Shown one piece after another: positions 24,701 to 32,170 of a stretch of 33,159 nt of DNA. Position 1 is the first letter of the stretch. Each line of letters starts with the position of its first letter. The position numbers were made by a program, and so were the translations under genes. The notes below the pieces were generated by a model. That model saw only the letters and a program-made list of their open reading frames with translations. It ran no database searches and was not told the origin of the DNA. Source of the stretch: an uncultured Acetatifactor sp. (GTDB taxonomy: Bacteria; Bacillota; Clostridia; Lachnospirales; Lachnospiraceae); the NCBI GenBank assembly GCA_910589655.1, contig CAJUTJ010000026.1:1-33159 (forward strand). Reading direction: 5' to 3'.

Positions 24701-26259
24701 ATATGGCGCCTCCGGATCCGGTGGATGCGGGACTGCTTCGGAAGGAAGGGCTGGCTGCCGGCAGGATTCTTGTAACGTGGGAAGAACCGGCGGATCACGG
24801 AACAAATTATTATCATGTGGCGGAATCTTATTTTGAGGGAGACGGGGCTGTCCTATGCCGTTCCAATGAGACGGTAAATACATTGACATCCGGAGTGAAC
24901 GGATATCATTACTGTGTGGATGAAAACAGCGATACCAAAGTGACAACTGCGTCGGAATATACGAAGCAGCCGAGTGTCAAGATTACAGTCGGGGAGAAGA
25001 CCTGTTATCTGCATTTGGCGACAGTGGACGTGGCCGGAAACATAAGCGATACCATTCATGTTCCCTTGGATGCGGATGCGGCGGCAAGGCCGCTGCACAC
25101 GGAGCCGCTTTCCATCGAAGCGCAGGAGGAAAATGTTTATCCGGCCGGAGAGGGAAAATGGTATGTCCGCAGTGACGGCGCTACACCCTTTACATTACGC
25201 TGCACCGGATATATAGACGGAGCCGCAACACGGCGTTATCAGGTCAATCATGCTGATTTTGTATCTGTGGGGCAGGAAGAACCGGTTCGGTTCTGTCACC
25301 GGGTATCCGCACCAAATCAAGAGCTTTCGTCAGGGCGTGTGGATGTACCGCCGGACTTGCTGAATCTATCGGCGGAGAATGCATCGTTTTTAAAATATTA
25401 CCCTTATACACAGGCTTATCGTGACGACGGAAACCGAAAGTTTACCGTCGATCAAAAGTTCACGATGGATGAGGCCGCATCGGGAAGACAAGTGGAAATA
25501 TATCCCAGAGCCGGGGCGGATTGGGATGACGGGATATTCTATTCGGCGCAGGAGGAGGATCTGCGGCATGGCTTGATTCTAATCGGCGACGGAGAACCGC
25601 CGGTCATCCGGGGGATGGAAACTTTGCGGAACCTGTCCCTAATCGACAGGAGAGAAAACACATTGATTTTGAATCTGACAGCGGAAGACGAATTGAGCGG
25701 TGTGGAAGAGTTCTGTTTGACGGTTTACAATACGGACAACAATTGCAGCAGGAGGTTTGAACCGGATGACAGAGGATTGATACAGGTAGAGCTGACGGCG
25801 GATGATCCGGTGTTTTCCGGGGATTTTACGGCAGTTGCTTATGCAGTGGATCATGTGGGAAACGAGATTTCCGTTTCGGAAGAGACCACGGAATTCGGGC
25901 TGACAGCAAGGATAGACAGAATATTGCCGCCCCATACCCCCGTATTCCAAAACGGGGAGAGCGGGATTCTAAGCATCGGGGTCTGGGGATACCCGGACTA
26001 TGTGGAAATCGAATTTCCGGCAGAGATGACGGAGCAAAACCCGGAATTGAATTGCCGCTTTGAGTACACCGATAAGCCCCGGTATTGTCAGGAAGAGAAG
26101 ATACAGTTCATGATTCCTTTGTACACACCTGCCAATGCGGATTATACCATTACGGTAAGGGCATATAAAGAAGGAAAGCAGCTGGAACAATATCCGGAGC
26201 TGAGCATTGTGGAAGTGGAGGGAACGGTTCTGGATGACTTCCGTACCAGATTGCGATGA
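21721..26259 (+). CDS. Giant secreted adhesin-like protein of the pilus operon
   Basis: 1512 residues. The only usable start is TTG at 21721, overlapping cpaB. A signal peptide (LYLCSVVFCGLFFCSAATSA) precedes the mature AEKT. Residues about 120-200 hold CxxC pairs (CADCG, CPFCS), as in a zinc ribbon. Two InlB/Listeria-Bacteroides-type repeats follow (about 200-296 and 300-445, each ending LYAQW), then a fibronectin-like strand (AVDLSWSQKDQKNKWYLLYQS). A glycine-rich block (521-645, GGGGG and GGYGGFTGG) resembles the glycine-rich domain of ALK/LTK receptors found in bacterial surface proteins. The rest is a series of beta-rich Ig-like segments. There is no LPxTG or C-terminal anchor helix, so attachment would be through the pilus. 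Probable tip or shaft-associated adhesin; function inferred from context. Confidence 0.75.
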   Translation: MQLNFKKLYLCSVVFCGLFFCSAATSAAEKTIYTSPYVSVTEDGRAWTTNSGDRDVKWYSEGETVDTGISSSLRDLETGEHYYRTLRQGSVPVGYWKVQWEKGQCIHNSYPSGTDTFHGISFGRKVCQKKHYSGWVPYCADCGESVSNLLFYMSREAADSIDYLVMEEGMDYYYLCPFCSNMEQGGELSGHSCKAVSYNQYQVRYEANCDHYGGYMGNSIHMYRNADVYEGRPVTPMTHLSLNRYVRIGYLFDGWNTEPDGTGTAYGDGASIWNLTDSDFHINEAEGTIVLYAQWKAVESTLYIDPDGGSYNGDQDITAVTQAYGTFCEVEKELVEPPAGHKVSFECNGGSEVPDRIGTMFFSEWKQDMPFHGRFQDEFYYYESADGESDVLTACYGYESMELPATEKPGSSFGGWYYDPEFQIPAGAAGDRITPVKDMTLYAQWGDLTLYGKENYVIGGGKGAVDLSWSQKDQKNKWYLLYQSTDGKNWNKIFGKEDIGTDKTVAYSALYEGSPQTYTVDHTGLYTLTAAGAQGGGYGGFTGGKGGSVTASFWLKRGEVLSYTVGGADGYNGGGEGNKYANGGGCTTIVSDQKGVLLAAGGGGGATDAGDGGAGGSEGGLLAAGYHGESGAAGGGGGYRGGTAGERIIHHHTESCFLDASYNGLERAVIYRRNDVHVKVNHDEESSECAECYQYSLERAGNIGHPLPVMENTAVRIQAVLWKQICRGGELWKDSYLKIYDQNGNCFFEQDLSNILHNSNVLRNEIINRQNQAWDQNRENLRFPLFHTEFVWDLPEKTEEDEDNGGYTRYWSVRNADGTSEIMGRYKREEDAPEVQLWGKAGSMVYPLFPERHFQEFGETGYGLENIPLFFVRKAGCNESGILFHSVIDIPEGTTGLYVEAYAKGLSAQSHDVVNARILDVTLQGGKKVICGMTEGQILSSKPAYGGSSYVNEEYAYSFSRQDGIQEGDGSFTLQSAAVGYMEEHSLEGVSAPDMAPPDPVDAGLLRKEGLAAGRILVTWEEPADHGTNYYHVAESYFEGDGAVLCRSNETVNTLTSGVNGYHYCVDENSDTKVTTASEYTKQPSVKITVGEKTCYLHLATVDVAGNISDTIHVPLDADAAARPLHTEPLSIEAQEENVYPAGEGKWYVRSDGATPFTLRCTGYIDGAATRRYQVNHADFVSVGQEEPVRFCHRVSAPNQELSSGRVDVPPDLLNLSAENASFLKYYPYTQAYRDDGNRKFTVDQKFTMDEAASGRQVEIYPRAGADWDDGIFYSAQEEDLRHGLILIGDGEPPVIRGMETLRNLSLIDRRENTLILNLTAEDELSGVEEFCLTVYNTDNNCSRRFEPDDRGLIQVELTADDPVFSGDFTAVAYAVDHVGNEISVSEETTEFGLTARIDRILPPHTPVFQNGESGILSIGVWGYPDYVEIEFPAEMTEQNPELNCRFEYTDKPRYCQEEKIQFMIPLYTPANADYTITVRAYKEGKQLEQYPELSIVEVEGTVLDDFRTRLR

Positions 26260-26711
26260 AGGCTGTGTTTTGGATCGTTCTGTGGTGCAGCTTGTTATAC
26301 GGCTGCGCCACGGATCTTAAAAACAAAGCAGTGTATAATTTTACATGGTGGTTTGGCGGTTTAGCGGCAGGGGGGCTGCTCTGGAGAAGTCTGCTTCCGG
26401 GACGGCCGGTAACAGTGCTTTGGTATTTGGGTGTCTATATGGCGATACAGCTGGGTCTGTTTTCCCGCTTATACGGAAAGGCGGATTGCTATGCGTTTTG
26501 TGTCTGTGCCATAGCGGAGGCTTCTCTTGGGATGACATTATTTGACTATCTGATACTCACGCTTTTGGCGGTCTTTCTGCTTTTTCCGGTGCAGCTGTAC
26601 AGGCGGAATATTGCCCAAAACGGAAACCTTAAGCGGCCGGTGGCGTTTCTTCCATACATAACGACAGCCTTTGCAGTACACATATTTATGCATTTTATGG
26701 TTGCTTTTTGA
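26256..26711 (+). CDS. Prepilin peptidase, A24 family (TadV/CpaA-like)
   Basis: 151 residues, starting four bases before the adhesin stop. It has about five hydrophobic segments. The two catalytic aspartates of aspartic prepilin peptidases are visible: Asp20 in CATDLKNKAVYN and Asp77 in GKAD, the counterpart of the GxGD motif. It would cleave the leader of the Flp-like pilin (19551-19775) and perhaps of the TadE-like proteins at the membrane. It closes the pilus operon. The methyltransferase domain of PilD is absent, as usual for the TadV/CpaA group. Confidence 0.85.
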   Translation: MKAVFWIVLWCSLLYGCATDLKNKAVYNFTWWFGGLAAGGLLWRSLLPGRPVTVLWYLGVYMAIQLGLFSRLYGKADCYAFCVCAIAEASLGMTLFDYLILTLLAVFLLFPVQLYRRNIAQNGNLKRPVAFLPYITTAFAVHIFMHFMVAF

Positions 26712-26727
26712 ATAAAAAGATGCTATA

Positions 26728-26755
26728 TTGTTGCAAGCATGCGGAAGCTTATAAA
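26728..26755 (+). promoter_or_regulatory. Possible promoter of the binding-protein gene
   Basis: TTGTTG (26728-26733) and TATAAA (26750-26755) are 16 bases apart. The -10 is good and the -35 weak. This lies about 150 bases before the lipoprotein gene and just after the pilus operon. Confidence 0.4.
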
Positions 26756-26838
26756 ATGAGTGTGCTGTTATTACATTATTTACGGTCAGTGCACGGAGGC
26801 GACACGCAATGCGAAACGGTTTTACAAGGCGGTTTGTG

Positions 26839-26888
26839 TCTGCGCGCTGCTTATCACAATGCCGCTTATGGGCAGAGAGCAGCGCAGA
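26839..26888 (+). promoter_or_regulatory. Leader hairpin just before the binding-protein ribosome site
   Basis: tctgcgcgctgc (26839-26850) pairs with gcagcgcaga (26879-26888) with a two-base bulge. A small inner gcc/ggc stem lies between the arms. The hairpin ends three bases before GGAGGG (26892-26897). It may stabilise the mRNA or gate translation; it does not match a riboswitch I know. Confidence 0.45.
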
Positions 26889-26901
26889 AATGGAGGGTAT
26901 T

Positions 26902-27672
26902 ATGAAAAAATTTTTAGCAATGATGACGGCAGTTGTTTTGTGCATGACGGCACTGGCTGCCTGCGGTTCGGATGAGACGTCTGCAAATGCAGGATCTCAG
27001 ACGGGAGACAGACCCGTGCTGGTAGTGGGGACGAATGCGGAATTTCCTCCTTTTGAGTATGTGGGAGACGACGGGGAACCGGACGGATTTGATGTGGCTC
27101 TGATTAAGGCGGTTGCCGATAAGATGGGCATGGACGTACAGATGGAGAATATGGAGTTTGGTTCGTTGGTTTCCTCTATCGGGACGAAGATTGATGCGGC
27201 AATTGCAGGCATGAGTATTACGGAAGAGCGTTTGCTGGAAGTGGATTTCTCTGACGAATACTATGAAGCGGTTCAGTATATTGTGGTTCCGGCGGGCTCC
27301 GATATTCAGGCAGCGGCTGATCTGGAGGGTAAGACTATCGGTGTGCAGCTTGGGACAACCGGCGCTAATATCGCAGACGAGGTAAGCGGTGCGGATGTGA
27401 AGACTTATAATAAGGCTTTGGATGCGGTGAATGATCTGGTGAACGGCAGAGTGGATCTGGTTATCATTGACAGAAATCCCGCTCAAGTTTTTGAAAAGCA
27501 GTTCTCCGGACAAGTGGAAATTATTGACGGCGCACAGTTTAATTTTGAGCCCGAGTTCTATGCAATCGCGCTTCCCAAGGGCAGCGAGATGATTGAAAAA
27601 GTGAATGCTGCGCTGGCGGAATTGAAGGCCGACGGCACATTTGATGCTTTGGTGGCAGAATATATCCAGTAA
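26902..27672 (+). CDS. Polar amino-acid ABC transporter, substrate-binding lipoprotein
   Basis: 256 residues from ATG 26902, four bases after GGAGGG; an open frame upstream to 26809 has no such site. The signal peptide ends in the lipobox LAAC, with the lipidated cysteine at 21. The mature part is a family 3 solute-binding protein: LVVGTNAEFPPFEYVGDDGEPDGFDVALI, IAGMSITEERLLEVDFSD, IGVQLGTTGANIADEV and VDLVIIDRNPA. It would capture a polar amino acid outside the membrane and hand it to the permease encoded at 28054. The ligand cannot be read with certainty. Confidence 0.93.
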   Translation: MKKFLAMMTAVVLCMTALAACGSDETSANAGSQTGDRPVLVVGTNAEFPPFEYVGDDGEPDGFDVALIKAVADKMGMDVQMENMEFGSLVSSIGTKIDAAIAGMSITEERLLEVDFSDEYYEAVQYIVVPAGSDIQAAADLEGKTIGVQLGTTGANIADEVSGADVKTYNKALDAVNDLVNGRVDLVIIDRNPAQVFEKQFSGQVEIIDGAQFNFEPEFYAIALPKGSEMIEKVNAALAELKADGTFDALVAEYIQ

Positions 27673-27696
27673 TGATAGCGTCAAAAGGATTTTTTT

Positions 27697-27728
27697 GAGG
27701 ATAATGGTTGTGCCGTTATCCTCTTTTT
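27697..27728 (+). terminator. Rho-independent terminator after the binding-protein gene
   Basis: gaggataatgg (27697-27707) pairs with ccgttatcctc (27713-27723) with one G-T wobble and a five-base loop, followed by TTTTT. It lies inside the transporter gene set, between binding protein and permease. Confidence 0.85.
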
Positions 27729-28053
27729 GGTATTATATTACTTATTGAGTATACTGGCTTCCGGTTCTTATAGGATTCCATTCGGCAGGTGTATGTTTTG
27801 CGATAAACGTTATATCCCTTGCTTCGTTCGCGGGGCGTTTTGCTTTCTCCGCACGGAAATTTCGGGAATGCCGTATGCTGAACGGCGTATCCTCAGCAGC
27901 TCTTGTTCATAGAATGCAGGCATTCTATGGCGTGTAGTATATCGGCGGAATTTACGGTCTTTTCCGTATGGGGACAGGCTGCATGGGGGTTAGAACGGGT
28001 ATGTATTTGCTGTTTCCGTATAGGGATACCGGCAGAGAGACAGGGAGGATAAG
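27729..28053 (+). other. Gap between transporter genes, with one inverted repeat
   Basis: No supportable gene. The only clear structure is the perfect inverted repeat catagaatg/cattctatg (27908-27916 and 27921-27929), a candidate operator or small hairpin before the permease gene. No strong promoter was found, although transcription must restart here or read through the terminator. Confidence 0.5.
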
Positions 28054-28749
28054 ATGGGACAATCTGAAATCATCAGGAAATTAACGGCGGCGTTTATTAC
28101 CGGCGACCGATGGCAACTGTATTTGAAAGGTCTGGGCGTCACTTTGCAGGTGGCTGTTATGGCAGCAGTGCTGGGAGTTATCATCGGCACCGCCGTTGCT
28201 TTCATGAAGATATCCGTGAGAAAGAACGGGAAGAAGACATTGCTGGCGCACATTGCCAATATCTACATAGATATCATCAGAGGCACGCCTTCCGTGCTGC
28301 AGGTTATGATTATGTATTTTGCAATCCTTTCCAACAGCAAGAACGGTGTTTTGATTGCCGGCCTTTCCTTTGGAATCAATTCCGGCGCCTATGTGGCGGA
28401 AATTATCCGGGCGGGAATTTTGGCGGTGGACAAGGGACAGACGGAGGCGGGAAGGTCTCTGGGATTGTCCAACTTCCAGACCATGTGCAATATTATTATC
28501 CCGCAGGCTTTTAAAAATGTCCTTCCGCCTTTGGTCAATGAATTTATCGTCCTGTTGAAGGAGACAGCCATTGTGGGATATGTGGGGCTGTCCGATTTGA
28601 CACGTGTGGCAAACCAGATCGCGTCTAAAACATATGACTTTTTCACCCCTATGATCGGCGCCGCCGTCATATATTTTGTCATCATAAAGATTTTGACAAA
28701 ATTGCTGGAGAGACTGGAAAGGAGGATGCGCAGAAGTGATAATCGTTAA
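28054..28749 (+). CDS. Polar amino-acid ABC transporter, permease
   Basis: 231 residues with GGAGG five bases before the ATG. It is a HisM/GlnP-type inner-membrane permease with about five hydrophobic helices (VTLQVAVMAAVLGVIIGTAVAF is part of the first). The cytosolic EAA loop is EAGRSLGLSNFQTMCNIIIPQAF, which docks the ATPase. DIIRGTPSVLQVMIMYF and LLKETAIVGYVGLSDLT are family hallmarks. The ATPase gene starts 14 bases before the stop codon. One permease type suggests a homodimeric channel. Confidence 0.93.
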   Translation: MGQSEIIRKLTAAFITGDRWQLYLKGLGVTLQVAVMAAVLGVIIGTAVAFMKISVRKNGKKTLLAHIANIYIDIIRGTPSVLQVMIMYFAILSNSKNGVLIAGLSFGINSGAYVAEIIRAGILAVDKGQTEAGRSLGLSNFQTMCNIIIPQAFKNVLPPLVNEFIVLLKETAIVGYVGLSDLTRVANQIASKTYDFFTPMIGAAVIYFVIIKILTKLLERLERRMRRSDNR

Positions 28750-29461
28750 AGACTTATATAAGCAGTTTGAAGACAATCAGGTATTGAAGGGTGTAAACTA
28801 CCATATTCATCCGGGGGAGAAGATTGTGGTTATCGGGCCTTCCGGTTCCGGGAAAAGTACCTTCCTGCGCTGCCTGAATCTGTTGGAGACGCCCACCGGC
28901 GGAGAAATCTGGTTTGACGGACAGAAGATAAACGCCCCTGAGGTCAATATCGACGAAGTGCGCCGTCATATGGGAATGGTGTTTCAACATTTTAATCTAT
29001 TTAATAATCTGACCATAATGAATAATATTACGCTTGCCCCTGTGAAGCTGAAATTAATGGGTGCGGAAGAGGCGAAGGAAAATGCCTTGAAGCTGTTGAA
29101 GCGTGTGGGACTGGAGGAAAAGGCGGATGCTTATCCCAGTTCTTTAAGCGGCGGACAGAAACAGCGTATTGCCATTGTGCGTTCCCTTGCCATGAATCCG
29201 AAGGTAATGCTTTTTGACGAGCCCACCTCGGCATTGGATCCCGAGATGGTAGGAGAGGTGCTGGAGGTTATGAAGGAGCTTGCCGACAGCGGTATGACCA
29301 TGGTGGTAGTGACTCACGAGATGGGATTTGCCAGAGAGGTGGGAACCAAGGTACTGTTCATGGACGGGGGAAACATTGTGGAGGAGAATACTCCCACGGA
29401 ATTTTTCAGCCATCCCAAGAGTCCGAGGTTACAGGAGTTTTTGTCTAAGGTCTTAGTGTGA
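28736..29461 (+). CDS. Polar amino-acid ABC transporter, ATPase (GlnQ type)
   Basis: 241 residues from GTG 28736, nine bases after GGAGG (28721-28726). The motifs are complete: Walker A GPSGSGKST, Q-loop MGMVFQHFNLF, signature LSGGQKQR, Walker B VMLFDEPTSALD and the switch His in VVTHEMGF. It energises uptake through the preceding permease. The gene is followed by a large hairpin, which probably ends or protects the transcript. Confidence 0.95.
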   Translation: MIIVKDLYKQFEDNQVLKGVNYHIHPGEKIVVIGPSGSGKSTFLRCLNLLETPTGGEIWFDGQKINAPEVNIDEVRRHMGMVFQHFNLFNNLTIMNNITLAPVKLKLMGAEEAKENALKLLKRVGLEEKADAYPSSLSGGQKQRIAIVRSLAMNPKVMLFDEPTSALDPEMVGEVLEVMKELADSGMTMVVVTHEMGFAREVGTKVLFMDGGNIVEENTPTEFFSHPKSPRLQEFLSKVLV

Positions 29462-29463
29462 AA

Positions 29464-29546
29464 GGAATGAAGTTTCTCTAAGGTTGGAAAGAGGGTGTGT
29501 AAACACCCCCTCTTTGTACCCAGCCTAAGAGAAACTAAGTCATTCC
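29464..29546 (+). repeat. Long imperfect hairpin after the ATPase gene, core shared with 10503-10575
   Basis: The outer arms ggaatga/tcattcc and agtttctct/agagaaact enclose the core aaagagggtgt-gtaa-acaccccctcttt (29488-29515). The core loop and upper stem are the same as in the hairpin at 10503-10575 inside the biosynthetic operon. It may serve as a terminator, though no T-run follows directly. Confidence 0.7.
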
Positions 29547-29694
29547 TGAAGGAATCGCTGGCGCGATTCTTCCGGATTTGCACCGATTTATTGATTGTTT
29601 GTGTCGACTGTGTCGGCATCTGAAGGAATCGCTGGCGCGATTCTTCCGGACTTGCACCGATTTATTGATTATTTGTGCCGACTGTGTCGGCATC
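29547..29694 (+). repeat. 74-bp direct tandem duplication
   Basis: Two adjacent copies (29547-29620 and 29621-29694) differ at only three positions. Each copy starts with an imperfect hairpin (ggaatcgc...gcgattc) and ends with gccgac-tgt-gtcggc, a small stem. One of the differences converts a G-U pair of that stem into a G-C pair in copy 2. It contains no frame worth translating. Confidence 0.9.
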
Positions 29695-29835
29695 TGGAAG
29701 TGTGAGAAGAGTTTATAGCTGTTTACAGCAAGGGCTGTTTCGCAGAGAAATGCTGAATTTCACACTCCAAAATGCTAAAACAGGCGTTTTTCATCTTGAT
29801 TTGAGATTCCGCGGAGCGGGAGTATGGGAGGCTGC

Positions 29836-30933
29836 ATGATAACGATATCTCTCTGTATGATTGTCAAAAATGAAGAGAAAATATTGAAAAGATGTTTGGA
29901 CTGTGTGGCCGATCTCTGTGAGGAGATCATTATTGTGGATACGGGATCCACAGACAGAACAAAAGAGATTGCGCGGCAATATACAGACCGGATTTACGAC
30001 TTTGAATGGATAGATGATTTCAGCGCCGCCAGAAATTATGCATTTTCCAAGGCTACGCAGGAATATATTTATTCTGCCGATGCGGATGAAGTTTTGGATG
30101 AGGAGAACAGGCAGAGGTTTCGCGTGCTGAAGGAGGCGATGCTGCCGGAGATTGAGATTGTCCAAATGAAATACGGAAATCAGATGCAGTTCGGCACGGT
30201 ATATAATTACGATGAAGAATACCGCCCTAAGCTCTTTAAGAGGCTGCGTGAATTTGTGTGGACGGAGCCTATTCATGAGACTGTCAGGCTGGACCCGGTA
30301 GTGTATGACAGTGATGTGGTCATTACCCATCTGCCGGAGAACAGTCATGCCAAGCGAGATTTGGCCAATTTCGACAGGCATGTTTCGGAGGGATACCGGC
30401 TGCCCGGAAGGCTGTATCATTTATATGCCAGAGAGCTTCTGCTGGCGGGAGACAAAGAGGATCTTGCTCGGGCATCGGCTTATTTTCAGCGTTCTGCTGC
30501 GGATGAAAGCAGAAGCAGTGATGAAGTGATGGAAGCCTGCTGTGTGGCGGCAAGAGCGGCGAGGCTGAATAAAGTTACAACGGATTTTTTTAAATATACA
30601 TCCAAGGCGCTGGCCATGGGAGCCTGCTCGGAAATATGTTGTGAGCTGGGGCGCTTTTATGAAGAGCTGGGAGACGCTCAGGAGGCGGTGCTGTGGTATT
30701 ACAATGCAGTGTATGAGGTACATCCCGTTTTACAGCTTACCTGCGGCGGCGAAACTGCCTTAGAGGGAATGATCCGCTGCTATCAGGCTCTCGGATATCC
30801 GGAGGAGGCGGAACATTACAGACAGGAACTGGAAAATGTAAGGCCGGAGTTCCCTGATAGGAACCCGAAGCATCCGGCTTCGCCGGATAGCAGCCAGAGA
30901 GAGGACATCGGATGGTCGGCAGACATTCTTTAA
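29836..30933 (+). CDS. Family 2 glycosyltransferase with C-terminal helical (TPR-like) region
   Basis: 365 residues from ATG 29836, with GGAGG four bases ahead; an ATG at 29824 lies too near its own site. The N-terminal GT2 domain has ISLCMIVKNEEKILKRCL, IIIVDTGSTDRT, FEWIDDFSAARNYA and YIYSADADEVLDEE (DAD being the metal-binding DxD). From about residue 190 the protein turns into helical pairs such as LYHLYARELLLAGDKEDLARASAYF and YEELGDAQEAVLWYYNAVY, which look like TPR units. Such proteins glycosylate cytosolic targets or surface polymers. It is not adjacent to the biosynthetic operon, so a joint role is only a possibility. Confidence 0.87.
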   Translation: MITISLCMIVKNEEKILKRCLDCVADLCEEIIIVDTGSTDRTKEIARQYTDRIYDFEWIDDFSAARNYAFSKATQEYIYSADADEVLDEENRQRFRVLKEAMLPEIEIVQMKYGNQMQFGTVYNYDEEYRPKLFKRLREFVWTEPIHETVRLDPVVYDSDVVITHLPENSHAKRDLANFDRHVSEGYRLPGRLYHLYARELLLAGDKEDLARASAYFQRSAADESRSSDEVMEACCVAARAARLNKVTTDFFKYTSKALAMGACSEICCELGRFYEELGDAQEAVLWYYNAVYEVHPVLQLTCGGETALEGMIRCYQALGYPEEAEHYRQELENVRPEFPDRNPKHPASPDSSQREDIGWSADIL

Positions 30934-30956
30934 AATACAAAGCATTTTCCTTGACT

Positions 30957-31024
30957 GCATTCCCGATTGCGTAGGTCAAAAATCCTCAGTGCAGCCTGTT
31001 ACGCCTACGTGATAGTCGGAATGC
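30957..31024 (+). promoter_or_regulatory. Nested inverted repeat before the HisC-like gene
   Basis: The outer arms gcattcccga (30957-30966) and tcggaatgc (31016-31024) pair with one bulged base. The inner arms cgtagg (30970-30975) and cctacg (31004-31009) pair exactly. A TTGACT lies just before (30951-30956). It may be a structured leader or a small mobile hairpin. Confidence 0.5.
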
Positions 31025-31089
31025 TTTCGGGGAAAGCGCTTTTTAAATTTGTTCCAAAGAAACTGAAAAACGGAGTGGAATGCAAAGCT

Positions 31090-32148
31090 ATGAAATGGGA
31101 AGATAATGTACGGAAAGTGGTGCCTTATGCGGCCGGAGAGCAGCCCAATAAGCCCAATATGATAAAATTAAATACAAACGAATGTCCTTATCCGCCGGCG
31201 CCCGGAGTAGGGAAGCTTGCGGCGCAGATGGATTGTGAGGCTCTCAGGCTGTATCCGGATCCTGATACAACTCTCCTTGTGAATGCTTTGGCCGAGTATT
31301 ATAAGGTGAAGCCGGAGCAGGTTTTTGTGGGGGTGGGTTCGGATGATGTGCTGGCCATGGCGTTTCTGACTTTTTTTAACAGTGGACAGCCGATTCTGTT
31401 TCCCGATGTGACATATTCTTTTTATGATGTATGGGCGGAGTTATACAGGATTCCTTATCAGACCTGTCCGCTGGATGAGGAATGGCATATCCGGACGGAA
31501 GATTACAGGCAGCCAAACGGCGGTGTGATTTTTCCCAATCCCAATGCCCCCACAGGGGTGTCGGAGAGTTTGGACACTGTGGAGGAGATTGTCAGGGCGA
31601 ATCAGGATGTGGTAGTCATTGTGGACGAAGCATATGTTGACTTCGGCGGCGTCAGCGCTCTGCCTTTGCTGGAAAAGTATGAGAATCTGCTTGTGGTGCA
31701 GACCTTTTCGAAATCCCGTGCCATGGCGGGAATGAGAATCGGTTTTTGCATCGGCAGCGAGAAGCTGATTCGGTATTTGAATGATGTGAAGTTTTCTTTT
31801 AATTCCTATACCATGAATTACCCCGCTCAGCTTCTGGGGGTGGAGGCAATCAGGGATGATGCTTATTTTAAATCTGTAACGGCAAAGATTGCAGAGACCA
31901 GAGAGCGTGTCAAGGAAGAATTAAGGCAGCTTGGATTCCGTTTTCCGGACTCTAAAGCAAACTTTATTTTCGCATCTCACGACAAGGTGCCGGCGGAGAA
32001 GATATTTAAGGCTCTCAGGGAGGCGGATATTTATGTGCGGTATTGGAATAAGCCCAGAATATCCAACTTTTTGCGGATCACCATAGGCACGGAGGAACAG
32101 ATGGATTGCTTGATTGCATTTTTGAAAAGGTTTATGGCAAACAGTTAA
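31090..32148 (+). CDS. hisC: Histidinol-phosphate aminotransferase-like enzyme (PLP, class I/II)
   Basis: 352 residues from ATG 31090, the usual HisC length; the open frame extends upstream but through the hairpin region without a ribosome site. MKWEDNVRKVVPYAAGEQP and IKLNTNECPYPPAP are the HisC opening. FPNPNAPTG, VDEAYVDFGG and FSKSRAMAGMRIGF follow, with the PLP Lys208. FLRITIGTEEQMD closes the protein. The family transfers an amino group between glutamate and imidazole-acetol phosphate in histidine synthesis; related enzymes act on aromatic amino acids. No other histidine genes are near, so it is an orphan copy. Confidence 0.88.
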   Translation: MKWEDNVRKVVPYAAGEQPNKPNMIKLNTNECPYPPAPGVGKLAAQMDCEALRLYPDPDTTLLVNALAEYYKVKPEQVFVGVGSDDVLAMAFLTFFNSGQPILFPDVTYSFYDVWAELYRIPYQTCPLDEEWHIRTEDYRQPNGGVIFPNPNAPTGVSESLDTVEEIVRANQDVVVIVDEAYVDFGGVSALPLLEKYENLLVVQTFSKSRAMAGMRIGFCIGSEKLIRYLNDVKFSFNSYTMNYPAQLLGVEAIRDDAYFKSVTAKIAETRERVKEELRQLGFRFPDSKANFIFASHDKVPAEKIFKALREADIYVRYWNKPRISNFLRITIGTEEQMDCLIAFLKRFMANS

Positions 32149-32170
32149 ACGAATAATAATGCAAATTGAG

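Noticed and set aside
26809..26901. Longer start for the binding-protein gene
   Set aside because: The extension would put about 31 residues before a typical lipoprotein signal peptide; GGAGGG supports ATG 26902.
27727..27912. 61-codon plus-strand open frame between transporter genes
   Set aside because: Begins in the terminator T-run, has no ribosome site and no recognisable sequence.
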